From JAWKVD01 sp041398225 (GTDB taxonomy: Bacteria > Pseudomonadota > Alphaproteobacteria > Caulobacterales > Hyphomonadaceae), in assembly GCA_041398225.1 (NCBI GenBank), contig JAWKVD010000007.1:62001-126000 (forward strand): a DNA stretch of 64,000 nt. Direction: 5' to 3'. Numbering within the stretch: the stretch's first letter is position 1; the number at the start of each line of letters is the position of its first letter. The notes below the pieces were generated by a model, which saw only the letters and a program-made list of their open reading frames with translations, was not told the origin of the DNA and made no database searches. The position numbers were made by a program, and so were the translations under genes. This document shows positions 33,644-43,533 of this stretch, piece by piece.

Positions 33644-34941
33644 ATGTCGAAATTCCTTGCGATCGCCCTGGCGGCCCCTGTGCTTGCCTGTCCGCTTGTC
33701 GCGCCGCCGGCGCTGGCGCAGGCCAGCCAGGACACCTTGGCCGATGCGATCGCCTCAGCCCTGTCCAACAACCCGAACCTGCTGGCGCAGCGAAAGGCCA
33801 ATGAAGCGGCGGGGGAAAGACTGGCACAGGCGCGTGCCGGCGGACTGCCGTCGGTGACGCTGAGCGGCAGCTATGCGACGCAGCACACCACGCAGGGTCT
33901 TCAGTTCGATGTCATGGGCCGGCGTTTCCCGCTGAGCGGCGATTCCCAGCAGGCCAAAGCCGGTCTCGACGCCCGCCAGTCGCTCTATGCCGGCGGTGCG
34001 GTGACGGCGCGGACGCGGCAGGCGCGAGCGGGTGTGGAAAGCGCCGACGCCCAGCTTGCCGCCTACGAGAACGAAGTGATCCTGCAGGTGATTTCAGCCT
34101 ATCTCGACGTGCGGCGTGCAAGATCCGAGGTCGAGACCGCCAGTCCAACGTCGCGGCTCTCAAAACTCAGGTGCAGGCGGCCACCGATAGGTTCAACGTC
34201 GGCGACGTCACCCGCACCGATGTCGCGCAGGCCCAGGCGCGCGAGTCCGGCGCCGAGGCGCAGCTCGCGGCGGCCCGCTCCAATCTTGCGGCGGCGCGCG
34301 CGCCAATTACGAGAGCAGATCGGCCGTCCGCCGGTTCCAGCTGGCCGAGCCGCCGTCGCTGCCGGTCCTGCCGGCTACGCTGGATGAGGCCGTGGGCGTT
34401 GCGAAATCGTCCAGTCCGTTGCTGACGGCCGCCCGAGCGGAAGAGCGCGGAGCCGAGCAGGGCGCCAAAGCCGCGCGCGGCGATCTGCGTCCCAAGATCG
34501 ATCTGTTCGGAACGGCGTCGCTGCAAGGATCTATTACGACAGCTACCGCGACACGCAGGTCGTCGGCGGCGTGCAACTCTCGATCCCGATCTACCAGGGC
34601 GGTCTGCTGGCTTCACGGACCAGGCAGGCGCAGCTCGAGGCGGATCAGGCGAAGTTCCAGCGGCTGGCGCAGGAGCGCGCCGTTACGGCGAAAGTGACGG
34701 CGGCATGGAACCAGGTGATCGCCTCGAAGCTCGCGATCGAGGCGTCTCAGAGCCAGGTCTCGGCCGCCGCGACGGCGCTGGCGGCCAGCAAGAGCTGGCT
34801 GTGGGCACGCGAACCACGCTCGACGTGCTCGATCAGGAGCAGGAACTGCTGGCCGCCCGTCTCGGCCTGATCGACGCCGAGCGCCAGTCCTATCTGGCGG
34901 CGCATCAGCTGTTGGCCGAGATTGGGCCGTTGAAGCCGTAA
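33644..34941 (+). CDS. tolC: TolC-family outer-membrane efflux channel, frame disrupted
   Basis: Outer-membrane channel of type I secretion and RND efflux. The N-terminus is normal: signal peptide to ALAQA, then DTLADAIASALSNNPNLLAQRKANEA and SLYAGGAVTARTRQA. Frame slips occur at about 34140, 34305, 34530 and 34800. Joining the frames gives an otherwise complete OEP protein: SNVAALKTQVQAATDRFNVGD, RTDVAQAQAR, IPIYQGGLLASRTRQAQ, ELAVGTRTTLDVLDQEQELL and a final QLLAEIGPLKP. Because the parts are all well conserved, consensus indels are more likely than decay. Follows the PCMT-family gene, precedes popZ, as in Caulobacter. Confidence 0.8.
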
Positions 34942-35053
34942 ACGGGCGATTTCGCGTTAACTAATTTTTTGCCCCCTCGACGTTTAACTTCAGGCAAGAA
35001 AGCGGCGGCTGATTCCCGGCCCCGCATGCCCTGAAGGTCGAGGCGCCCTGACG

Positions 35054-35568
35054 ATGACTGCGGAAGCCGCCCAGAGCGAACCGACGATGGAGGAGATTCT
35101 CGCCTCCATCCGTAAGATCATCTCGGAAGACGATCAGCCGGGCGAGGCGCTCGAACTCACCCCCGCTGAAGCGCCAGCCGATCCCGAGCCTGTTCAGGAC
35201 GTGGTCTTTGAGGACTGAACCTGATGAAATGGTTGAAGCGGAGTCTGAGGAGCCTGAAGTCGTCGCCGACGAAGAGCTGATGATCATGGAGCGCGAAGAG
35301 CCGGAGGCGGACGAAGAGCCCGCCTTTGCCGAAGCAGCGAGCCTGAACCGCAGATCACGCCGCGCCTGTCAGCCGTCCGGTCCCCGCCGCGCAGGACGAC
35401 CGCACGGTCGAACAACCCGCCGCCGAGCAGGCCGCCGGGGCGCTCGGCAAGCTGATGGGTTCGATGATGATTTCCCAGGGGCAGACGCTGGACGGTGTGG
35501 TCCGCGAACTCCTGAAACCGATGCTGAAGGACTGGTTGAACCCGTCTTTAGCAGATTGTAGAGAGTGA
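35054..35568 (+). CDS. popZ: PopZ-type polar organising protein (DUF2497), frame disrupted
   Basis: N-terminus MTAEAAQSEPTMEEILASIRKIISEDD is the family signature (the short helix that binds client proteins), followed by an acidic, proline-rich linker (EAESEEPEVVADEEL). The conserved C-terminal oligomerisation region LGKLMGSMMISQGQTLDG and VVRELLKPMLKDWL is readable, but in a different frame. Breaks lie near 35215, 35350-35400 and after 35540, where a QIVESEVRR-like end appears in a third frame. PopZ makes polar microdomains that anchor the chromosome origin. Position before valS is conserved. End is approximate. Confidence 0.78.
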
Positions 35569-35697
35569 AGTCAGAAGGAGTCAGGCGTATCCGCCGCATG
35601 GCCAATAGGGCCGCCCTGCGACGGAGCCCGGCGAGGCGTAGAACGCAGACGACGCGTCTTAGTGAAGTTGTCTTGAACAAGCGTATCGAGTGCCCAA

Positions 35698-35727
35698 GAG
35701 GGCCCGCCATCACGGCGGGCTCTTTTT
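35698..35727 (+). terminator. Rho-independent terminator downstream of popZ
   Basis: GCCCGCC-atcac-GGCGGGC with flanking GA/TC, followed by TCTTTTT. It ends the tolC/popZ side and separates it from valS, which lies about 130 bases downstream. Confidence 0.85.
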
Positions 35728-35729
35728 AC

Positions 35730-35762
35730 GCATTTGAGGCCTGTCTGCATTTGAGGCCTGTC
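35730..35762. repeat. Two tandem copies of a 16-bp unit
   Basis: GCATTTGAGGCCTGTC occurs at 35730-35745 and again at 35747-35762, separated by one base. It lies between the popZ terminator and valS. It may be a short tandem duplication or an assembly artefact in a region already showing indels. Confidence 0.6.
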
Positions 35763-35853
35763 GCCGCCCAGCGGGATGACAGGCCCGGTCCCACGCGATA
35801 GAGCTTCGGCCTCCCCATCTAAGCCGCTTCAGACAGCTCCAGACGCCAAAGCC

Positions 35854-38793
35854 ATGATCGACGACCGTTTCGACCCCAAGACCGCCGAACCCCGCATCTA
35901 CGAGAGCTGGGAGAAGTCCGGCGCATTCCAGCCGCAGGGCGAGGGAGAAGCTTACAGCATCGTCATTCCGCCGCCGAACGTTACCGGCGTTCTGCATATG
36001 GGGCATGCCCTGAACAACACGCTGCAGGATGCGCTGGCGCGCTTCGCCCGGATGAAGGGCAAGCGGGTGTTGTGGCAGCCGGGCACCGATCATGCCGGCA
36101 TCGCCACTCAGATGGTAGTGGAGCGCCAACTGGCGAAGGAGGGCAATATCTCGCGCCGCGACATGGGGCGCGAAGCCTTCAATGGAGCGGGTGTGGAAGT
36201 GGAAGGCGGAAAGCGGCAGCGCGATCCGTAGACCAGCTCAAACGGCTGGGCGCGAGAGTTGCGACTGGAGTCGCGAAAATTCACCATGGGCGCGAAGCGC
36301 CTTCCGAGACGCCCGAGCACCGCAGCGACCAGATGGTCGACGCGGTGATCAAGGTGTTCGTGGACCTCTACAACCAGGGCCTCATCTATCGCGACAAACG
36401 TCTGGTGAACTGGGACCCGCATTTCCAGACCGCGATCTCCGACGCAGGTCGAGAACCAGGAGGAACGAAGGGTCACTTCTGGCATTTGAAATACCCCATC
36501 GAAGACGGCTCGACATGGTGGCCGGCCGGTCGCGTTCGATGAGGAGGGCAGTGCGACCGAGTGGGAAGACTGCCCCTACATGATTGTGGCGACCACGCGC
36601 CCGGAGACCATGCTGGGCGACACGGCAGTCGCCGTTCACCCGGACGATGAGCGTTATGCGCATCTGGTGGGCAAGCATGTGCGTCTGCCGATTGCGAACC
36701 GCCTGATCCCCATCGTCGCCGACGCGCACGCCGACCCGACGAAGGGTACGGGCGCGGTGAAGATCACGCCCGCGCACGACTTCAACGACTATCAGGTGGG
36801 CAAGCGCTGCAAGCTTCCGATGGTCAACATTTTCGACGCCTCAGCGAACGTGCTGGCGTCATTCGATGTCATCAATCCGGAAGGTGCGGCCTACACGATC
36901 GATGAGGCGCTCGCTCCGGAAGGTTATGCGGGGTTGGTGCGCTTCGGCACGCCGAAAGCGCCGGGCGCGCGCGAAAGGATCATCGCGGATCTGGAGGCTC
37001 AGGACCTGCTTCACATGATCGAGCCCAAGACGATCGAGCAGCCGTTTGGCGATCGTTCGAACGTGGTTATCGAGCCCATGTTGACCGACCAGTGGTATGT
37101 CGACGCCAAGACGCTCGCGCAGCCGGCCATCAAGGCCGTCGAGGAAGGCCGCACGAAGTTCGTGCCGGAAACCTGGACCAAGACCTACTTCGAATGGATG
37201 CGCAACATCGAGCCGTGGTGCGTCAGCCGCCAGCTCTGGTGGGGGCACCGCATCCCGGCATGGTATGGACCGGACGGAACGTTCTTCGTGGCGGAGAGCG
37301 AAGCCGCCGCGAAGCTGAAAGCCGCCGGACATTACGGCGAAGATGCTGAACTGACTCAGGACGAGGACGTCCTCGATACCTGGTTCTCTTCCGCGCTGTG
37401 GCCGTTCTCGACGCTGGGCTGGCCCGAACGTTCGACCGAGGAAATCAAGGCGGAGGGCTTCTACCCGACACAGGTTCTGGTGACGGGCTTCGACATCATC
37501 TTCTTCTGGGTCGCCCGCATGATGATGCAGGGCCTGCACTTCATGGGCGAGATACCGTTCCATGACGTCTACGTGCATGCGCTGGTTCGCGACGAGAAGG
37601 GCCAGAAGATGTCCAAGTCCAAGGGCAATGTGATGGACCCGCTGGACATCATCGACGGCGTCGATCTCGAAACGCTGGTGCAGAAGCGCACCACGGGCCT
37701 GATGAACCCCAACGACGCCTCGCGCATCGAGAAGGACACCCGCAAGGACTACAAGGACGGCATCCAGGCCTATGGGGCCGATGCGCTGCGCTTCACGCTG
37801 GCCGCGTTGGCGACGCAAGGCCGCGACATCAAGTTGGCGCTGAAAACGGTCGAGGGGTATCGCAACTTCGCCACCAAACTGTGGAACGCAGTGCGCTTCA
37901 CGCAAATGAACCAGTGCGATCTCGACGTCGAGTTCGAGCCGAAGTCCGCATGCCTTCCCCTCAATCGCTGGATCATCGCCGAAACGCAGAAGGCGACGAA
38001 GGCCGTCACGGCGGCGATCGAGGGCTATCGGTTCAATGAAGCGGCGGCTGCGATCTATCGCTTTGTCTGGAACGTGTTCTGCGACTGGTATCTCGAACTG
38101 GCCAAGCCGGTGTTGAGCGGCGACGATGAGACGGCCAAGAAGGAACTGCGCGCGACGGCTGCGTGGACGCTGGACCAGGTCGTTCGTCTTCTGCATCCCT
38201 TCATGCCCTTCATCACGGAAGATCTGTTCCGCGCGCTTTCGCGTTCGGGCGAGGTCGATCGCGGCTATCTCATCACTGCGAAATGGCCGGAGCTGGAAGG
38301 GCTTGAGGCGCCGCATGCCGAAGCCGAGGTGAACTGGGTGATCGACCTGATCATGGCGATCCGCTCGGCGCGTGCGGATCTCAACGTGCCGGCGGGCGCC
38401 AAGGTTCCGATGACGCTGGTTGGCGGCGGCGATGAGATCGCGGCACGGGTGCGGAGTTGGGGGGCTCTGATCGAACGGTTGGCGCGCCTTGAAGGCGTTT
38501 CTATTTCGCACGCGGCTCCGGAGGGATCGATACGCGTTGTTGTCGGCGAGGCGACGGCGTGCCTGGAGGTGGCGAACCTGATCGACCTTGCGGCGGAGAG
38601 CGCACGCCTGAAGAAGGAGATCGCGAAGCTGGAGGCGGACATTCTCGGCGTCGAGAAGAAGCTCGCCAACGAGCAGTTCATGTCAAAGGCGCCTCCGGAG
38701 ATCGTCGAGGAGCAACATGAGCGCAGGGCGGCCGCCGAAGCGACGCGCGACAAGCTCGCCGCCGCGCTCGTCCAACTGGGCGATGCGGGCTAG
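35854..38793 (+). CDS. valS: Valyl-tRNA synthetase, frame disrupted in 36180-36530
   Basis: Class I synthetase that charges tRNA-Val and edits mischarged Thr. Start ATG 35854 (MIDDRFDPKTAEPRIYESWEKSG) is family-typical. The HIGH motif region is PPNVTGVLHMGHAL, editing domain ATTRPETMLGDTAVAV, and KMSKSKGNVMDPLDIIDG gives KMSKS; a C-terminal coiled coil ends the protein. From 36580 on the frame is intact. Between about 36180 and 36530 at least six slips occur; reading across frames recovers ERVWKWKAESGSAI, VDQLKRLGA, CDWSRE, VIKVFVDLYNQGLIYRDKRLVNWDPHFQTAISD and FDEEGSATEWEDCPY. An essential gene cannot be this broken, so consensus errors are very likely. Confidence 0.92.
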
Positions 38794-38862
38794 GGCGCGC
38801 TTGCCAAATTTGAACGGCGCGCCATAGGTTCGCCTGGAAGAGCGGAGCGGGGATACATCGTC

Positions 38863-39858
38863 TTGAAGCGGTTCATTGTTTTGATGGCGGTCGTTCTTTC
38901 CGCCTGCACCTCCATGGAGACGTCTATGGCGGGGAAACCTGCGGACAAGCCCGAATGGCGCCTGTTGGTGCACGGCGGCGCCGGCGTGATGCGCCGTGAG
39001 AGCATGACCCCGGAACAGGACGCGGCCTATCGGGCTGGCCTCAACGCCGCGCTTGACGCTGGTTCGAAGGTGTTGGCGTCCGGCGGATCGTCGCTGGACG
39101 CGGTCGAGGCCGCCATCCGCACGCTTGAGGACAACGATAATTTTAACGCGGGCAAGGGAGCCGTGCTGACGCGCGACGCTCACGCCGAACTCGACACCTC
39201 CATCATGGACGGCAAGACCCGGATGGCGGGCGCGGCGGCGCAGATTCGTCGGGTGAAGAACCCGATCCGTTTGGCGCGTCTGGTTATGGAGACCACGAAG
39301 CATGTGATGTTCGCGGGTCCGGACGCTGACCGTCTGGCTGAGGCGGGCGGCCTCGATATGGTCGAGCCGGATTATTTCGTGACACCGCGTCGCCTGGAGC
39401 AACTTAAGCGCATGTTGGCGGGCGATGTCGTTCCCTCCGATCGCTTTGGTACTGTTGGGGCGGTGGCGCTCGACAAGGACGGAAACATCGCGGCGGGTAC
39501 GTCGACGGGCGGCATGTCGGCCAAGATGCCGGGTCGGGTGGGCGATAGCCCGATCATCGGCGCCGGCACCTATGCCGACAACGAAAGTTGCGCCGTGTCC
39601 GCAACGGGTGACGGCGAGTACTTCATTCGCGTCGGCGTCGCCCGGATGATCTGCGCGCGTGTGGCCATGAAGGGTATGAGCGCAGAAGACGCCGCTGAAG
39701 CTACGCTGGACGAGGTGAAGAACCTGGGCGGCACGGGCGGCGTGATCGTGCTGAAGCCCGACGGCGACTGGTCACTTTCGTTCAACACGATCGGCATGTT
39801 TCGCGGCATGGCCGACTCCGCAGGTCAGCGGGTGGTGGGCGTCTACGAAGACGAGTAG
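38863..39858 (+). CDS. Isoaspartyl peptidase / L-asparaginase (Ntn hydrolase), lipoprotein form
   Basis: 331 aa. Plant-type asparaginase family: LLVHGGAGVM, NFNAGKGAVLTRDAHAELDTSIMDG, and the autocatalytic nucleophile T197 in DRFGTVGAVALD, with GTSTGGMSAKMPGRVGDSPIIGAGTYAD. The precursor self-cleaves before T197 into two subunits; it hydrolyses isoaspartyl dipeptides and asparagine. N-terminus is a lipoprotein signal (LSAC, C15), so it acts in the periplasm. Start is TTG at 38863; the ATG at 38884 would destroy the signal peptide. Confidence 0.9.
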   Translation: MKRFIVLMAVVLSACTSMETSMAGKPADKPEWRLLVHGGAGVMRRESMTPEQDAAYRAGLNAALDAGSKVLASGGSSLDAVEAAIRTLEDNDNFNAGKGAVLTRDAHAELDTSIMDGKTRMAGAAAQIRRVKNPIRLARLVMETTKHVMFAGPDADRLAEAGGLDMVEPDYFVTPRRLEQLKRMLAGDVVPSDRFGTVGAVALDKDGNIAAGTSTGGMSAKMPGRVGDSPIIGAGTYADNESCAVSATGDGEYFIRVGVARMICARVAMKGMSAEDAAEATLDEVKNLGGTGGVIVLKPDGDWSLSFNTIGMFRGMADSAGQRVVGVYEDE

Positions 39859-39888
39859 GGTGAACCTCCTGCTGAAGGAGGGCCTCGA

Positions 39889-40671
39889 ATGTCCGGAAGC
39901 GATGCTGAGCGCATTTCGAGCGGCGCATTCGACAAGGGCATGCGGCCATACGCGCCCATCAATAAGCTGAAGCCGGTTTGCGACGATGTCTGGATCGTCG
40001 ACGGCCCCGTAATCCGTTTTGGCCTGCCTTGGCCTCGATTCCCGTTCACGACGCGGATGACGATCATTCGCCTGTCCGATGGCGGCTTGTTCGTTCACTC
40101 GCCGACCGAAATGACCGAAGATCTGCGCGCCGCGGTGGATGCGTTGGGGCCGGTGCGCGTTTTGCTTGGGCCGAACCGGATTCATTTCTGGTGGTTGCCG
40201 GAATGGCGCGCCGCCTACCCGGATGCGCAGGTGTGGATCGCCCCGAAAATTCGCGAGCATGCGAAGGGGCGCATCGACTTCCCCGCCGAGATCACTGCAG
40301 GCGAAACCGGATACCCTTGGGACGCCGATCTGAAAACCCTGCCGATCGTTGGCGACTTCATGACTGAGGTGGAGATTTTCCACCCGGCAAGCCGGACTCT
40401 GGTGCTGACGGATTTTATCGAGAACTTCGAATTGAAACGGGTGAAGTCGCCGCTGCTTCGTTGGCTGATCAAGCTGGACGGGCTGGCCGCGCCGAACGGG
40501 CGTATGCCGCGTGACATGCGCCTGACCTTCCTGCGCCAGCGGAAGAGTCTGAGCGAAGCCGTACGAAAGATGATCGCATGGGACCCCGAACGGGTGATCA
40601 TCGCGCACGGCAAATGGTTCGAGCGCGATGGAGCGCAAGAGTTGCGTAGAGCCTTCGCATGGCTCCTTTAG
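39889..40671 (+). CDS. DUF4336 family protein (metallo-beta-lactamase-like)
   Basis: 260 aa, recognisable DUF4336 pattern: VIRFGLPWPRFPFTTRMTIIRLSDGGLFVHSP, then GPNRIHFWWLPEWRAAYPDAQVW, and VLTDFIENFE. The fold is metallo-beta-lactamase-like, but the HxHxDH motif is largely missing, so the metal chemistry is uncertain. Function unknown. AAGGAGG seven bases before ATG 39889. Cytoplasmic. 30 bases after the asparaginase gene, so probably co-transcribed. Confidence 0.75.
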   Translation: MSGSDAERISSGAFDKGMRPYAPINKLKPVCDDVWIVDGPVIRFGLPWPRFPFTTRMTIIRLSDGGLFVHSPTEMTEDLRAAVDALGPVRVLLGPNRIHFWWLPEWRAAYPDAQVWIAPKIREHAKGRIDFPAEITAGETGYPWDADLKTLPIVGDFMTEVEIFHPASRTLVLTDFIENFELKRVKSPLLRWLIKLDGLAAPNGRMPRDMRLTFLRQRKSLSEAVRKMIAWDPERVIIAHGKWFERDGAQELRRAFAWLL

Positions 40672-40740
40672 AGACGATACGGTGGTTGACCATCGCGTGT
40701 GCGAGGATCACATGCGAATGTCGCGGCAGGAGGATACGTC

Positions 40741-41673
40741 ATGGAAATGCGGAAGCTGGGATCGTCCGGTCTTGAGATCGCGCCTCTGGTGCTTGGCGGA
40801 AACGTCTTCGGTTGGACGGCCGACAAGCCGACGAGCTTCGCCGTGCTCGACGCTTTCGTGGAAGGAGGGTTCAACGCTGTCGATACGGCGGATGTGTATT
40901 CGAGCTGGGCTCCGGGACATGTCGGCGGCGAGTCGGAAACCGTGCTTGGCGAATGGATGAAAGACCGGGGAGCCCGCGACCGCGTGGTTCTGATCACCAA
41001 GGTCGGCTCCGAAATGCCGGCCGGCAAGGGATTACGGGCGGCCTATATCGCGCAGGCCTGTGAGGCGTCGCTGAAGCGGTTGCAGACGGACCATATCGAT
41101 CTGTATTTCTCGCACTTTCCTGATCCGGACACGCCGATCGAAGAAACGCTCGAAGCGCATCAGAAGTTGATTGAAGCGGGCAAGGTGCGCGCAGTCGGTG
41201 GGTCCAACTATGATGCGGCAGGATTGAAGGCGGCGCTCGACGCGGCGGGCGGAAGCCGCGCACGCTATTCCGTGCTTCAGCCTCACTACAATCTTCTGGT
41301 GCGGGACCAGTATGAAGGTGCGCTGGAGGACCTGTGCCTGCAGGAAGGGCTGGGCGTAATTCCCTACTTCGCCTTGGCCTCTGGATTTCTGACTGGAAAG
41401 TACCGCACAGAGGCGGATCTTTCGAAGTCCGCGCGCGGCGGACGGATGAAGCCGCTGCTTCAGGGGCGGGGACCTGAGTTGCTGCGCGCCATGGACGAGG
41501 TCGCAACGCGGCATGGCGCGACTCTGGCTCAGGTGGCGCTTGCCTGGTTGATGGCGCGACCCAGCGTGACGGGGCCGATCGCAAGCGCGACCAGCGTTGA
41601 TCAACTGAAGGAGCTTGCGCCGGCGGTGAACCTCCAGCTAACCGAAGAAGACCAGAATGTGCTGGCGCTATAG
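40741..41673 (+). CDS. Aldo/keto reductase
   Basis: 310-aa NADPH-dependent TIM-barrel oxidoreductase. MRKLGSSGLEIAPLVLGGNVFG, NAVDTADVYSSW (catalytic D and Y), VVLITKVGS (catalytic K), IDLYFSHFPDPDTP (H), and the C-terminal GPIASATSVDQL cofactor segment. It belongs to the AKR subgroup resembling sugar and general-stress proteins; substrate unknown. AGGAGG seven bases before ATG 40741. Confidence 0.92.
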   Translation: MEMRKLGSSGLEIAPLVLGGNVFGWTADKPTSFAVLDAFVEGGFNAVDTADVYSSWAPGHVGGESETVLGEWMKDRGARDRVVLITKVGSEMPAGKGLRAAYIAQACEASLKRLQTDHIDLYFSHFPDPDTPIEETLEAHQKLIEAGKVRAVGGSNYDAAGLKAALDAAGGSRARYSVLQPHYNLLVRDQYEGALEDLCLQEGLGVIPYFALASGFLTGKYRTEADLSKSARGGRMKPLLQGRGPELLRAMDEVATRHGATLAQVALAWLMARPSVTGPIASATSVDQLKELAPAVNLQLTEEDQNVLAL

Positions 41674-41766
41674 AGGCTGGGCGCTTCCCGACCTTTGGCT
41701 CGTTTTCGGTTGACTTGAGCCGCCGTGCACGCAAGCTCGTTGAGCGTCTCGGTTGGGGAGAATTGC

Positions 41767-42246
41767 ATGAAAATGGTGGTCGCCGCAGCGGTCGGCCTGG
41801 CGTGTCTTGCGGGGTGCGTGGGAGACGCGGTGGAAACGGGCGGCGTTGAAAATCCGGTGTCGCCGCCCGAGATGACCGTTCCTTGCGAGCAGGCGGGGCT
41901 AAAGCTTGTCGACGTGTCCTTTGTCCGGATGCCGGATGAAATCGGTTTGTTTTTCGCCGCCTCTCAGACGTTTCAGTGGGAGAGCGACCTAGTTCTGGCC
42001 TATGACGTCGGACCAAACGGGAAACCTGGAAACATCAGATATGTCGGGCCGCCGGAGAATCTCGAACACGGCACGCGACGAAAACTCGTTCGCTATGCGG
42101 CGGACAAGTTGAAGGGCTATACATTCGGTTGGCCCGGAGAACCGGCGTACGCTGTCGACTGTCAGGGCGGCTATCGCGTGATCGTCGACTGGGTGCGTGA
42201 CACGACGGGCAGCGGTGCGATGATTGATCGATCGACTGAACGGTGA
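41767..42246 (+). CDS. Lipoprotein with TonB-C-terminal-like domain (paralogue 1)
   Basis: 159-aa lipoprotein (lipobox LAGC, C17). Mature part has a conserved PCEQ, then a region with the outline of TonB C-terminal domains: LAYDVGPNGKPGNIRYVG, HGTRRKLVRYAADKLKGYTF and GWPGEPAYAVDC. GGGGAG six bases before ATG 41767. It is a tandem paralogue of the next gene. No energiser pair (ExbBD) is adjacent. Role unknown; TonB-like similarity is inferred from pattern only. Confidence 0.6.
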   Translation: MKMVVAAAVGLACLAGCVGDAVETGGVENPVSPPEMTVPCEQAGLKLVDVSFVRMPDEIGLFFAASQTFQWESDLVLAYDVGPNGKPGNIRYVGPPENLEHGTRRKLVRYAADKLKGYTFGWPGEPAYAVDCQGGYRVIVDWVRDTTGSGAMIDRSTER

Positions 42247-42322
42247 TTGTCGGCGGCTTTGAGCCCGCCGGAAAATTGATCGAGCGTGTTGGCGCGCGGT
42301 TTGCGAAAGCATCGGAGTGTAT

Positions 42323-42796
42323 ATGTCACTAAAGGTCTTGATGCCGGTCGCCACCGGTCTGTTGGCTCTGGCGGGATGTGTCGGAAACGGGGTTGAACTC
42401 GGTGGAACGGAGTGGCCGCAGGCGGTTCCGGCGAACTCTGTTCCCTGCGAGCAAGTCGCGTTCACCCACAAGGCCGAGGGCAAATTCACGTTGCCGTCGG
42501 ATGTGGTGATGTATCTTCTGGCGTCGGAAGATCGCACCTTCATCGAGAAGATCGCGCTCGTTCATGATGTCACGCCGGAAGGTAAGGCTGTGAACGTGAA
42601 GTATATGGGGTCGCCAGAGTCTCTGAAGCACGGCGCCACTCGCAGTACGGTGAAATCAGCGGCCGATGCGCTCCAAAGCACAACGTTCGAATGGCCCGGG
42701 CAGCCCGGCTATGCAACGGGCTGCGTCTATCGATTGAACCTGCGGATGGTAGAGGAGTATTCGCCGGGTCGCGCGGAAATTCCTGAAGGCAAATAG
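42323..42796 (+). CDS. Lipoprotein with TonB-C-terminal-like domain (paralogue 2)
   Basis: 157-aa lipoprotein (LAGC, C17). Shares with its upstream neighbour the GCVGNGVELGGTE start, PCEQ, VHDVTPEGKAVNVKYMG, HGATRSTVKSAADAL, TFEWPGQPGYATGC. Clear tandem duplication. GGAG five bases before ATG 42323. Ends 9 bases before a racemase gene, with which it may be co-transcribed. Confidence 0.6.
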   Translation: MSLKVLMPVATGLLALAGCVGNGVELGGTEWPQAVPANSVPCEQVAFTHKAEGKFTLPSDVVMYLLASEDRTFIEKIALVHDVTPEGKAVNVKYMGSPESLKHGATRSTVKSAADALQSTTFEWPGQPGYATGCVYRLNLRMVEEYSPGRAEIPEGK

Positions 42797-42805
42797 GCCG
42801 TTCGC

Positions 42806-43507
42806 ATGAAGCTGCTCGGCGTCCTTGGCGGAATGAGTTGGGAGTCTACGGCTCACTACTATCGCTTGATAAATCGCATGGTTCGCGAACGCGTGGGGGG
42901 GCAATCATCCGCGCGCCTCGCCTTATGGTCGGTGGATTTCGGTCCGATGGCGAAGCGGATCGGCGCGGACGACTGGGAGCCGATCCGAACCGAGCTGATG
43001 GACGCGTCCAAGAGGTTGGCGGACGCCGGCGCCGGCGCGCTGGTGATCGCGACCAACACCATGCATCGGTTCGCCGATGACATAGAGGCTGCATCGGGGC
43101 TGCGGCTGATCCACATCGCCGACGTGACGGCGAAGGCGTTGGCGCGTCTCAAGGTCCGCCGACCGCTCGTCCTCGCCACCCGCCCTACGATGGAAACGGA
43201 TTTCTATCTCGATCGGTTGCGTGCGCACGGGCTTGATCCGGTCATCCCCGAACCAGGAGAGCGCCTGGCCCTTAACGCGATCATTTTCGACGAGTTGGTG
43301 CAGGGCGTCTTCACCGACGCTTCGCGCGACTACGTGCTGGATGCTGCAAAGACGGCTTGGGCGCGTGACAGCATCGACAGCGTTATTCTGGGATGCACCG
43401 AGTTCGGCTTGTTGACGCCGCCCGAGTTGTTCAGGACGCCAGCGGTCGACACCACGGAGGCGCATTGCGAAGCGGCGGTGGACTGGCTGCTTAGCCCAGA
43501 TCCTTGA
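42806..43507 (+). CDS. Aspartate/glutamate racemase family protein
   Basis: 233 aa. LGVLGGMSWESTAHYYRLINRMV is the family start; the first catalytic position is Thr in ATNTMH (as in YgeA-type enzymes, where Thr replaces the first Cys) and the second is Cys in LGCTEFGLL. The Thr/Cys pair suggests one-way activity on an L- or D-amino acid substrate of the Asp/Glu type. Cytoplasmic. ATG 42806 without a strong ribosome site, 9 bases after the lipoprotein stop. Confidence 0.88.
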   Translation: MKLLGVLGGMSWESTAHYYRLINRMVRERVGGQSSARLALWSVDFGPMAKRIGADDWEPIRTELMDASKRLADAGAGALVIATNTMHRFADDIEAASGLRLIHIADVTAKALARLKVRRPLVLATRPTMETDFYLDRLRAHGLDPVIPEPGERLALNAIIFDELVQGVFTDASRDYVLDAAKTAWARDSIDSVILGCTEFGLLTPPELFRTPAVDTTEAHCEAAVDWLLSPDP

Positions 43508-43533
43508 GGGCGCGCCGCAGTGTCAGACGGCGG

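Noticed and set aside
35854..38793. valS as a true pseudogene
   Set aside because: Essential gene, intact motifs on both sides, many small slips in 350 bases; sequence error is more likely.
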